A DNA stretch of 10,185 nt, taken from contig CAIVKT010000587.1 in the NCBI GenBank assembly GCA_903906615.1, forward strand, positions 1 through 10,185, written 5' to 3'. Origin of the DNA: an uncultured Bacteroidota bacterium (GTDB lineage Bacteria; Bacteroidota; Bacteroidia; Chitinophagales; Chitinophagaceae). A program made the position numbers and the translations under genes. This document shows positions 1 to 9,100 of the stretch, one piece after another. Position 1 is the first letter of the stretch; each line of letters opens with the position of its first letter. The notes under the pieces are model-generated. The model was given only the letters and a program-made list of their open reading frames with translations. It was not told the origin of the DNA and did not search any database.

Positions 1-588
1 GCATTCTATGGTTCCGCTTTCATTCCTGGAAACGATCACCGATATTTCATACTTTATCTCTATTAGTTCCTCAAGCACAGAAGGCTCATTGAAGGCATTC
101 GCAATATCATCAGGCGTTCTTAATATCATTACACCTTTGCCGTCATACCCATTTGTGCATTTTTTGAGACAAGCAGGTAGTTTATCGGTGTGTTGTTCAA
201 TATCTTGCTTGCCTTGAACTAAGATTCCGGCGACAACAGGTATGTTGTTTTCTTTAAGGAATTGCTTCTGAAGGAACTTGTTTTGTATAATTTCTATTGT
301 TTCAGGGGATGGGTACACTTGGACTCCTTCTTCCTGCAAATATTTAAGCGCCTTAGTATTTACCGCTTCCTTCTCTATGGTGATAATATCCAGTTCTTTC
401 CCAAATTGGATCACATCCTCGTAGTTCATTGGGTCGCCAATTCGGAAAGAGGAAGTGTGCCTGGAACAAGGGGCATCTGCATTTTTATCCATGACGGATA
501 CATTAAGACCAAAATCAATCGCATACCTGAGTAGCATGGCTCCTAATTGCCCACCTCCCAATATTCCTATTTTCAGATGCTCTAACAT
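1..588 (-). CDS. purK: PurK, N5-carboxyaminoimidazole ribonucleotide synthase (C-terminus off the left edge)
   Basis: This cytoplasmic ATP-grasp enzyme of de novo purine synthesis uses ATP and bicarbonate to convert AIR to N5-CAIR, which PurE then rearranges. The frame is open from an ATG at 588-586 to base 1, giving 196 residues of a protein normally about 350-390 long, so roughly half is present. Visible marks are the N-terminal glycine-rich nucleotide-fold motif GILGGGQLGAMLL (residues 8-20), the start of the ATP-grasp part with NKFLQKQFL (103-111), the GYDGKGV loop (147-153) after the lysine expected to contact ATP, and EELIEIKYEISVIVSR (173-188), matching the family pattern of acidic residues followed by E-x-SV-I-V-x-R. 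It is transcribed away from the LysR-type gene, 119 bp apart. No Shine-Dalgarno is visible, as is usual in Bacteroidota. The order of motifs makes the family call secure; the missing part lies outside the window. Confidence 0.93.
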   Translation of the reverse strand, partial: MLEHLKIGILGGGQLGAMLLRYAIDFGLNVSVMDKNADAPCSRHTSSFRIGDPMNYEDVIQFGKELDIITIEKEAVNTKALKYLQEEGVQVYPSPETIEIIQNKFLQKQFLKENNIPVVAGILVQGKQDIEQHTDKLPACLKKCTNGYDGKGVMILRTPDDIANAFNEPSVLEELIEIKYEISVIVSRNESGTIEC

Positions 589-641
589 GATTTTTGTATT
601 TTTTTTACGCCGTAATAGTTTGTAATTACTAGCTGACGGTG

Positions 642-649
642 CAAAAGTG
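642..649 (-). promoter_or_regulatory. Possible -7 element for purK
   Basis: Read on the minus strand this is CACTTTTG, five of six matches to the Bacteroidota -7 consensus TAnnTTTG, about 54 nt before the purK ATG. No convincing -33 TTTG lies upstream, so the call is weak. It sits inside the short region shared with the divergent LysR-type gene. Confidence 0.22.
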
Positions 650-653
650 AAAC

Positions 654-683
654 TTTAAAATCATTAGTTTTTATTTAACTTTG
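654..683 (+). promoter_or_regulatory. Bacteroidota-type promoter for the LysR-family gene
   Basis: TAACTTTG at 676-683 fits the Bacteroidota housekeeping sigma -7 consensus TAnnTTTG exactly. TTTA at 654-657 is a one-mismatch -33 element (TTTG) at an 18-bp spacing. Transcription would begin around 688-692, leaving a leader of under 20 nt before the ATG at 708. The elements are read directly; their function is inferred. A LysR protein commonly binds such a divergent region and represses itself. Confidence 0.5.
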
Positions 684-707
684 CAATGATTATCATAAAT
701 ATATTTT

Positions 708-1631
708 ATGAATTACACACTCAATCAGTTAAAGGTATTTCTGAAAGTCACCCAGGCAGAAAGCATTACTAAGGCGGCAGAAGAGCTTCATCTTACGCAG
801 CCGGCGGTGTCTATCCAGCTTAAAAACTTTCAGGATCAGTTTGAAATACCATTGACAGAAGTTGTTGGGAGACAATTATATGTTACGGAATTTGGCCGGG
901 AGATAGCTACTGCCGCTGAATTAATATTAGAAGGGGTATATGAGTTGAATTATAAAACGCAGGCGCATAAGGGACAACTGACAGGACGATTGAAAATTTC
1001 TATTGTTTCCACGGGTAAGTATGTAATGCCTTACTTTTTGGCAGATTTTTTAAAGCAACATCCTGGTGTTGATCTGGCAATGGATGTTACTAATAAAGCG
1101 AAAGTGATCGAGAGTTTGGAAAATAACGAAGTGGACTTTTCATTGGTATCAGTATTGCCGGATTCGATAGCTGTGGAAAGCATTAAGTTGATGCAAAACA
1201 AACTCTACCTAGTATCAAATACCGACAACAAGTTTAAAAAAGGGGTACACGATAATTCGATCTTTGAGCAACTGCCGTTAATATACCGCGAGCCTGGTTC
1301 TGGCACCCGACTGGTAATGGAGCGATTTATACGGGCGAATAACTTACCTGTATTAAAAAAAATGGAGCTTACTTCAAACGAGGCAGTGAAGCAAGCTGTA
1401 GTGGCAGGTTTAGGCTCTTCAATCATGCCACTCATCGGCATAAAGAATGAACTTAGTAATGGTGAGTTGCAGATAATACCTGTAAAGAAATTTCCGATAA
1501 AGACCAACTGGCATTTGATATGGCTAAAGAATAAGAAATTCTCATCTGCTGCCAAGGCTTATTTGGAATACGTGAAAAAAGAAAAGGACAATATCATCCA
1601 TAGTAAATTCGATTGGTTTGAACAGTATTGA
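708..1631 (+). CDS. LysR-family transcriptional regulator
   Basis: This complete 307-residue protein has the usual LysR length and architecture. An N-terminal winged helix-turn-helix (about residues 4-62) has the recognition region ITKAAEELHLTQPAVSIQL (20-38), which is nearly textbook for the family. A linker helix runs to about residue 90, and a periplasmic-binding-like effector domain follows (about 93-295). In it, STGKYVMPYFLADF (101-114) is the usual start, REPGSGTR (194-201) resembles the effector-cleft motif of CbbR/CysB-like members, and LTSNEAVKQAVVAGLGSSIMP (221-241) is the conserved late segment. It should act as a cytoplasmic tetrameric DNA-binding protein responding to a small molecule. 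The effector and targets cannot be read from the sequence. It is divergent from purK, so autoregulation and possible control of purK are reasonable inferences. The ATG at 708 is chosen because the HTH starts at once and the promoter lies just upstream. Confidence 0.93.
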   Translation: MNYTLNQLKVFLKVTQAESITKAAEELHLTQPAVSIQLKNFQDQFEIPLTEVVGRQLYVTEFGREIATAAELILEGVYELNYKTQAHKGQLTGRLKISIVSTGKYVMPYFLADFLKQHPGVDLAMDVTNKAKVIESLENNEVDFSLVSVLPDSIAVESIKLMQNKLYLVSNTDNKFKKGVHDNSIFEQLPLIYREPGSGTRLVMERFIRANNLPVLKKMELTSNEAVKQAVVAGLGSSIMPLIGIKNELSNGELQIIPVKKFPIKTNWHLIWLKNKKFSSAAKAYLEYVKKEKDNIIHSKFDWFEQY

Positions 1632-1676
1632 AATCGTTCTATTGCTTTCAAAGAATACTTAGATTACCGGAAGCCT

Positions 1677-1807
1677 TTAAATAGTCAAGCAGGTATAGCC
1701 AGTATTGCCTTCTGTTGTGTCAACAGGGGAAATGTCGAACTTTTTAATAGACGATTTAGTTACTTTCGATAATATATCAGTATTGATGTAAGGTTTAGTT
1801 GTATTTA
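1677..1807 (-). pseudogene. Possible C-terminal tail of an unknown minus-strand protein
   Basis: On the minus strand a stop-free stretch ends in TAA at 1679-1677 and reads like protein rather than random sequence: it includes TKPYINTDILSKVTK, then SSIKKFDISPVDTTEG, then NTGYTCLTI before the stop. A true gene here would converge on the LysR-type gene with a normal gap of about 45 bp. Upstream, the frame runs into DNA that belongs to the TonB-receptor fragment and soon meets a TAG, with no ATG start. The piece therefore looks like a severed tail whose body is missing. I do not recognise the family. It could also be a chance open frame, since it is only about 43 codons. Confidence 0.33.
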
Positions 1808-2527
1808 CATAGGGAGAGTTATGTCGATGATTTGAAAAATGCTGTAGCTAAATGGCACGAAGTGGCTTTAAATGAAATGCGGAGCAACCCGGCATACAGC
1901 GCGGATCATGCTCGTGCTGTTAGTCAGGCTGAAATAGATGAGATAAACAAGAAGTATAAGCCTATCAACGTTTCTAATCATACTATAGAACCCGGCAATA
2001 TTACTGGCTCCGGTATCACCAATTCCATAGAGCCTGATAACCACTCCTGGGAAAATGCTATTTGCATAGATGATAACTGGAAATCAAGCAAGCGCCTGTG
2101 GTATCCGTGTCAGGGCATTTTCCGTAATAGGGGCGCTGATCTATACGACTTCAGTCCTGCTGGCAATATTAAAGACACCATCCATTATGGTTCAGGACAG
2201 ATCGTGAAAACATACTCCATCCCCGAGCCACGAGCTTCTGCGAGCTATATGCTGAATGACATATCCTCTCTGAAACTTGGCTATGCGCGCAATTCACAAT
2301 ACCTGCACCTCATATCCAACCCTACAGACAAATGGGTGGGCTCTAACAATATCATCAAGCCGGAAATTTCAGATCAGGTTTCTTTAGGCTACTTCCGCAG
2401 CCTGAAAAATGGTGATTATGAGTTCAGCGTAGGAAGTTATAACAAGTATATGCAAAACCAGATAGACTACGAAGATGTAGCTGATAAAGCGAATTACATT
2501 ATCTTTTTTTTAACCAATTTAAAGTGA
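1799..2527 (+). pseudogene. Internal fragment of a TonB-dependent outer-membrane receptor, frameshifted
   Basis: Intact relatives are outer-membrane beta-barrels that import siderophores, vitamins or glycans using TonB energy. The 242-codon frame (TTG at 1799, directly after a TAG) matches only a middle slice of the barrel. Typical segments are YVDDLKNAVAKWH (residues 8-20), YSADHARAVSQAEIDEINK (33-51), NSIEPDNHSWENAI (75-88), EPRASASYML (143-152), LKLGYARNSQYLHLISN (158-174) and IIKPEISDQVSLGYFR (185-200). No signal peptide, carboxypeptidase-like domain or plug precedes it, and the C-terminal strands after QNQIDY (219-224) are missing. Between about 2096 and 2132 the expected barrel strand (YGIRxxxFSVIG-like) appears in the +1 frame as CGIRVRAFSVIG, while the main frame reads an unrelated cysteine- and arginine-containing stretch. 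That implies two compensating indels. A residue count of about 240 against roughly 800-1,000 in the family supports a dead fragment. Confidence 0.72.
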
Positions 2528-2533
2528 CTTTTG

Positions 2534-2921
2534 ATGAAGAGCCTCAGATTACTTTTTATTTTTTCCGTATTTGGGATAGGCGCAGCCAGAGCACAATACA
2601 CCGATCTGATTAACTTCACGGATAATCCCTGTTCAAATCCCGGTCAGGAAGCTTCTGGCAATTTAACGCTATCTGGAGGCCTTTTCTATAGTATGACAGA
2701 AGTTGGAGTAGCAACCGACAATGGGGTTATTTTTTTCCTATGACCTCGTTGGGAATGTTTACATAGACCTAATTAACTTCACTGGTACAAGCGGTGTATA
2801 TTACGGAGCAAATCCTACTGACTCATTAACGCTTTCGGGAGGCGTTTTCTATGGGATGACACCTGTTACAGGCAATCTCACCGGTGATGGTGTTATTTTT
2901 TCCTACTCTATGACCATATGA
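2534..2921 (+). pseudogene. Secreted GloVer-repeat protein, frameshifted and truncated
   Basis: The ATG at 2534 starts a clear Sec signal peptide (MKSLRLLFIFSVFGIGAARA, residues 1-20), with likely cleavage before QYTDL. Two copies follow of a repeat built as Y-x-DLINFT, then LTLSGGxFYxMT, then GVIF. This resembles the choice-of-anchor GloVer tandem repeat of Bacteroidota and Verrucomicrobia extracellular proteins, which usually carry many copies. The first frame stops at 2743. The natural continuation (FSYDLVGN, then the second repeat) is in the next frame and runs to a TGA at 2921. The break is one extra T in the run at 2730-2736: seven T here, against six at the equivalent place in copy 2. 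The coding pattern ends near 2905, just after the second FSY, so further repeats and any C-terminal anchor or sorting domain are gone. The last five codons overlap the end of the minus-strand giant gene. The broken state is seen in the sequence, but a sequencing error in the T run is possible. Confidence 0.68.
2597..2905 (+). repeat. Two GloVer-like repeats with a poly-T frameshift between them
   Basis: Copy 1 occupies about 2597-2739 and copy 2 about 2760-2905. They share DLINFT, LTLSGG, FY-x-MT and GVIF in the same order at about 47-50 residues each, joined by DLVGNVY. The matching poly-T runs differ by one base (2730-2736, seven T; 2896-2901, six T), which accounts for the loss of frame after copy 1. 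Confidence 0.6.
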
Positions 2922-3187
2922 AATACCTGGTTGCCGTTTGCGGTATGCAGGTTTACCAGGTACATACCATTGGCGATGTTACCGATTTGTATCTTTTCAT
3001 CGATACTGCCATTGTGTATCTCTGCCTTGCTGTTGTAAATATTTTGTCCCAGCATATTAGTGATCTCAATGGTTACCTCCTGATCAAGTGTAGTACCAAG
3101 GCTGCCTTTTAATGTGAAGGCACCCTTGTTAGGGTTCGGGATCAATTGCACATTGCTGATGGCGCTGTTCACCTGCTGCACACCCAC
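2903..3187 (-). other. T9SS type A C-terminal sorting domain
   Basis: The last 94 residues of the giant protein form the C-terminal signal recognised by the type IX secretion system. The hallmarks are VQLIPNPNKGAFTLKG near its start, EITNMLGQNIYNSKAEI in the middle, and IGNIANGMYLVNLHTANG followed by the terminal VFHMVIE. In this family the domain directs passage through the outer-membrane T9SS and is removed on export, often with attachment to the cell surface. Genes for the T9SS itself are not in the window. Confidence 0.9.
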
Positions 3188-6100
3188 ATTAGATACATAG
3201 ATCCGTATACCCGCAGAACCTGTATCACCTGCACAGGTGCCTGTGGTACTAACTATGCAAGAAACAGAATCGAGGTTCGCAAAATTATTGTTGGTATAGA
3301 ACGGTAAAGTAGCGCCGGGGATCGGTCCTCCGTTTACAAACCATTGGTAGCTTACAGGTGCAACACCGTTGGTGATGGTGGCGTTAAGTGTGGCTACTTC
3401 ACCATTGGCAATATGCGCGTTAGGGTCGGCAGTTACCACGAGGGTAGGGGTAGCGGGTGTTGCCACGTTCATGCGCACACTGGGGCTGTTCACGATGTTC
3501 TCCAGCTTGCAACGGTAGCTGCTGCTGAGCTGGCAATACACCACATCGCCATTTTCAGGAGCGAAGGTGTAGGAGTTGGTAGTGCTTTCAAAACCGCCAT
3601 TCTTTCTCCACTGGTAAGCGGGTGCGCTGCCGCCATTCATTGCGGTCGCCGTAAAGGTGACACGTGTGCCGCTGCATACGGTACTGCCCGGGTCGGCGGC
3701 AATGGTCACTATCGGCATCAGTTGTGGCAATACGGTCATCGTGATGTTGTTTGTTGCAGTGGCTGGTATAGCGCAAAGTGCGCTGCTGGCCAGTACCACA
3801 CTCACTACATCTCCGTTTGCCGGCAGGTAAGTGTAGCTGCCTGTAGAGGTAGCCACAGGCACACTATTGATGGCCCATTGGTAGGCAGGTGAGCCGCCGC
3901 CATTTGTGGTAATGGCATTGAAAGTAACGGGCAGCCCTGCGCAAACAGTATCGCTTCCGCCTGTTGTAATGGTCACTGCCGGTATTACAGTAGTGGTCAT
4001 ACTTACAGATGCCGTGCCTGCCATGTTGCTGGTACAGGTGGTCGTGCCGTTAGTGGCTACAACCATATAAGGGCCTGTGGTGGTAAATGTCCCGAAGTCG
4101 AGTGCGCCGCCGGTGCCGATAACTGCCGGGGCAGCCGTACCGCCGGTATTGAATACCTGGTAGCTGACGCCGGCGCCTGAGCCACTGAGGCCAATGTGTA
4201 CACCTGCTGTGCCGCTGCAATAGTTGCCACCGCCGGTGATGGTGTATACATCAGGTAATGTGCTGATGCCTACTACAGCAGTGCCGCTCATGTTGGCAGT
4301 ACATCCTGTTGTGGTGTTGTGCGCGGTTACTTTATAAAGCCCCGATGTGGTTTGTGGCCCGAAATCGATGGCTGCACCGGTGCCTGTTACCGCGCTGCCT
4401 GCAGCAGTAGTGCCGTCATAAAGCTGGTAAGAGATGCCCGTAGCCGAACTGCTGAGCCCTACATGCACACCCGCGCTGCCGGGGCAATAGTTGCCGCCGC
4501 CAATCACGGTATAAACTGTCGGGGCTGTGTTGATGCCTACAGTAGCGCTGCCGGTCATATTGCTGCTGCAACCAGTAGTGCTGTTAGTAGCTACAATAGT
4601 ATAAGAGCCTGCTTCTGTTTGTAAGCCCATATTCAGTGGCAGGCCGGTGCCTGCGACAGGGCCGCCCACAGCAGTAACGCTGTAATAAAGCTGGTAGTTG
4701 ATGCCGGTAACCGAACTGCTGAGGCCTACAACTACGCCTGTGCCGCCACTGCAATAATTGCCGCCGCCGGTGGTAGTGAATACTGCAGGTGCGGGTGTAA
4801 TACTGATTGCCGGGCTGCCGCTCATATTTGAGGTGCAGCCGATACTGCTGATCGCCACCGCTGTGTAGGAGCCTGTGGCCGTTTGTGCGCCAAAGTCTAA
4901 CGAGGTGCCGGTGCCTGTAACGATGCTGCCCACCGCAGTGCCACCATTATAAAGCTGGTAGCGGGTGCCTGCCTGTGTGCCGGAAAGGCTGATGTGGACA
5001 CCTGCGCCGCCTGCGCAATAAGAGCCACCACCCGATACAGTATAGACATTAGGTAGCGGGGCTATGGATACCGATGCGCTGCCGGCCATGCTGCCGGTGC
5101 AGCTGCCCACTGTCGAGCTGCCGATAACAGTATAAGTACCCGGTGTTGTTTGCGGGCCAAAGTCGAGGGCCCCGCTGCCACCGGGTACGCCTGTGGCAAT
5201 TGGTATTGTGCCACGGTATAATTGATAAGATATACCTGCGTCAGAACCACTCATATATACAATGATGCCTGCGCTGCCGGGGCAGTAAGCGGTGCCGCTG
5301 CCGGTAACCACATAAGCGTGTGGTGTGGTTCCGGTAGAGATGATGGTGCTGTCGGGCAGGTTATTCACACAGCCTGTAGCAGTATTGGTGGCTACTACTT
5401 TGTAAGTGCCTGTCGCAGTTTGTAAGCCAAAATCAACAGAAGCGCCACTGCCTGTTATGCTGCTTACTGTGCCACTGCCATATACCAACTGGTAGCTGGT
5501 GCCGCTTTGCGAGCCACTGAGCCCTATATGCAGGCCTGAACCACCAATGCAATAGTTGCCGCCACCTGTAATGGAGTAGGCGAGTGGTAATGGGTTGACG
5601 TTGATCGCTGCGCTGCCGGTCATGGTATTGGTGCAGCCGGTAATAGTGTTAGTAGCCTGTATAGTGTACACTCCTGTTGCGGTTTGTATACCCAGGTCAA
5701 GGGCCGCGCCGGTGCCTGCTATTGCCGGCCCTACTGCAACAGTGCCATTGTATAACTGGTAGCTGGTGCCGCCCTGCGATCCGCCCAGGCCGATGTGCCT
5801 GCCGGTGCCACCTGTGCAATAGTTGCCGCCGCCGGTTACGGCGTATGCGGTTGGTAAGGCACTAATGCCGATCGTGTCATTGTTGGCCATATTGCCGCTG
5901 CAGCCTGTTGCTACATTGGTAGCTACGATGCTGTAAACGCCGGTGGCTGTATAAGGCCCGAAGGTTATTGCCGCGCTGGTACCCGCTACTGCGGTGCCGA
6001 CCATTGCAGTGCCATTGTATAGCTGGTAGTTAACACCTGCTGCGGAGCCTGCCAGTGTAATGGTAGCGCCGGTGCCACCCGCGCAATAGTTGCCGCCGCC

Positions 6101-9100
6101 GGTAAGGGCATATGCAACCGGCAATGGGTTCGTTGTTATGGCCACTGTATCGGCCATATTATTGGTACATGATGTGGTGGTATTGACCGCGCTTATCTCA
6201 TAGCTGCCTGCAGGCAGGGCGCTGAAGCGGAGCGCTGCGCCGGTGCCGGGAACAAGCCCGCCCACAGGGCTGCCCGCATTGTATAGCTGGTATTTAACGC
6301 CTGTCTGCGAATTGCTGAGGTTCACCCGCAATCCTGTGCCGCCTGCGCAATAACTCCCCCCGCCCGATACTGCATAAGCTACAGGTAAAGGATTAATGGA
6401 CACAGCCACGCTGCCGGTCATAGGGCCTGCGCAGCCGCCGGAGGCTACTACGGTATAAGTACCCGGTGTTGTTTGCGGGCCGAAGGTAATGGCGCTGCCT
6501 GTGCCGCTCACAGTGCCGCCTGTTGGGCTGCCACCGACAAAAAGCTGGTAGGCCACACCGCCTAATGAGCCGCCCAGGTTAACGACAGAGCCCGCGCCAC
6601 CTGCGCAATAGCCGCCGCCGCCTGTTACCGGGTATGGTGTGGGTAACGAAGTGGTCGTTACAGAAACAGTTAGGGTCATGGTTTGCGTGCAGCCGGTTAC
6701 AGCATCAGTTGCGATAACAGCATAAGGCCCTGTGGCCGTCTCTAAACCGAAATAAAGGCCGCTGCCAGTGCCTGCTACGGGGCTGCCTACAGTTGCCGAG
6801 CCATGATAGAGCTGGTAGTTAACGGCGGCAGATGAACCGCTGAGCGATACCGGCACACCTGTGCCGCCAATGCAGTAGGCGCCGCCACCGAGCACGGTAT
6901 AGGCTAAAGGTAATGGGTTGGTAGTGACAACAACACTGCTGAGCATATTCACAGAGCAGGAAGTGAGGGCATTAGTTGCGATCACGCTATAAGTACCGGT
7001 AGCTGTGATAGCGCCGAAGTTGATAGGAGATCCTGTGCCGGGGAAGGTGCCTGCACTTACGCCCGAGTTGAACAACTGGTAAGTAGTGCCGGTGGCCGAC
7101 CCGCTGAGTATTACATTAACCCCTGTGCTGCTGCCCAGGCAATAGCCGCCTCCGCCACGCACAGTATAAGGTACCGGCAGCGGGTTGGTGCTTACGGTTA
7201 CTGTTGTAGACATATTGGCTATACAACCGGTAGCGGGGTTGATAGCCACTACAGAATAAGTGCCTGCCAGTGTTTCGTTGCCGAAAGTGATCGCCGAGCC
7301 TGAGCTATACACAGGGCCGCCAATGGCAGTTCCGTTCCTGTAGAGCTGGTACCCGATGCCGGTAGCCAGCGTGCTGACACCCACCGGTACACCAACACCG
7401 CCTGCGCAGTAAAGGCCGCCGCCACCCACCGTAACAGGGTAAGGGGTAGGTAATGGATTGATAGCAACAACAGTGCTGCCTGCCATGCCGCTGGCACAGC
7501 CCGTAGCGGTTGTAACCGCAGAAACAGTATAAGTGCCTACTGCGGTAATAAGGCCGAAGTCGAGCGGGCCGCCTGTGCCTGCTACGGGGGTACCAACAGT
7601 AGCGGAACCGTTATATAATTGATAGTTCCTGCCCACACCCGATCCGCTGAGTGTGATGTGCGTGCCTGCTGTGCCTGCGCAGTAGCCTCCACCACCACCC
7701 ACAGTATAGGCCACAGGCAATGGGTTGATACTTACAAATACACTGCCGGTCATATTGGCGCTACAGCCTGCGGGGCTGGTAGCCACCACTGTGTATCCGC
7801 CTGATGCTGTTTGTAAGCCAAAAGAAAGTGCACCACCACCGCTTACCACGGCAATGCCTGAAGTTGATGTGCCATTATAAAGCTGGTAGCTGACACCACT
7901 CGTTGTGCTGCTCATACCAATATTCACACCTGTTCCGCCACTGCAATAGCTGCCGCCGCCGGTAACAGGGAATGCAATTGGTGGATTGTTAACAACGATC
8001 ACTGAGCTGCCCGTCATTGTACTCACACAACCTGTGGTAGTGTTGGTGGCTTTTATGGTATAGGTGCCTGCTGAGGTCTGGTTGCCAAAATCGATAAGTG
8101 ATCCAGTGCCGGCTATAGCTGCGCCCGTTGGGAGCAGTCCGTTACATAATTGATAGCTTACGCCCACATCTGATGTAGGTAGGTTTACATCAACCCCTGT
8201 TCCGCCGAGGCAATAGCCACCACCTGTGGATATGGTGTATTGGTTGGGGAGGGCATTGGTAGTAACGGTGGCGCTCCCGGCCATGTTATTGGAGCAGGTA
8301 GTTATAGGGCTGGTAGCAGATACAGTATAAGTACCTGCGGCAGTGTATATGCCCAGGTCCAGTGGAGCGCCGGTGCCTGCAACTGCGAGGCCTGCGGTTG
8401 ACGACCCATTGTATAATTGATAGTTAACGCCGATCGTAGAGCTGTTCAGCCCTATATGCACACCTGTAGTGCCGGTGCAATAAATGCCGCCACCGGTTAC
8501 CGTGAATACAGTAGGCAACGGGTTTACAGACACTATGGTACTGCCGGTCATATTGCTGGTACATGCAGAAACGGTGTTGGTAGCTATAACAGTATAAGTG
8601 CCTGCTGTAGTTTGCGGCCCGAAGCTGAAAGCACCACCGGTAGTTGTTACCGGAGTTCCGGCAGGAGTGCCTGAAACGTAGAGCTGGTAACTGATACCGG
8701 AAGTGGAATTACTTAAACCGACAAGAGAACCTGTGCTGGTGGGGCAATAGCCGCCACCACCCGTGATGCTGTAAGCAGTAGGCAGTGAGTTGACCGAAAC
8801 TGTTGTGTTGCCGGTCATATTATTCACACACCCGGTAAGGCTGTTGGTAGCAACAACAGTATACGTACCTGAGGCAGTTTCTAAGCCGAAGTCAATAGTA
8901 GTGCCGGTGCCCGGTATAGGAGATCCGAGAACTGTGCCATTTTTGAATAGCTGGTAATCAACGCTTACATCAGACCCGGCAAGGCCCACATGCACTCCTG
9001 AGCCGGATGCGCAGTAACCGCCACCGCCATTTACAGCATAGGCATTAGGTAATGGATTGACGGTCACTGTTGCGCTGCCATACATAGTAGTAGCGCACGA

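Noticed and set aside
8..534. Plus-strand open frames of 69 and 90 codons opposite purK
   Set aside because: The minus strand encodes a clear PurK; the plus-strand products show no family features.
1205..1555. Minus-strand 116-codon open frame inside the LysR gene
   Set aside because: It is antisense to conserved LysR effector-domain motifs and has no recognisable features.
1628..1651. TTGAAA and TTTCAA inverted repeat across the LysR stop codon
   Set aside because: A six-pair AT-rich stem with a 12-base loop and no T tract is too weak to call a terminator.
1709..1729. Hairpin CTGTTG-TGT-CAACAG with wobble extensions, considered as a terminator for the LysR gene
   Set aside because: No T tract follows directly (TTTTT comes over 10 bases later), it is 80 bases past the stop, and it lies inside the possible minus-strand coding tail.
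2878..2887. Palindrome TCACCGGTGA
   Set aside because: It has no loop or T tract and sits in the GloVer coding sequence; it is probably chance.
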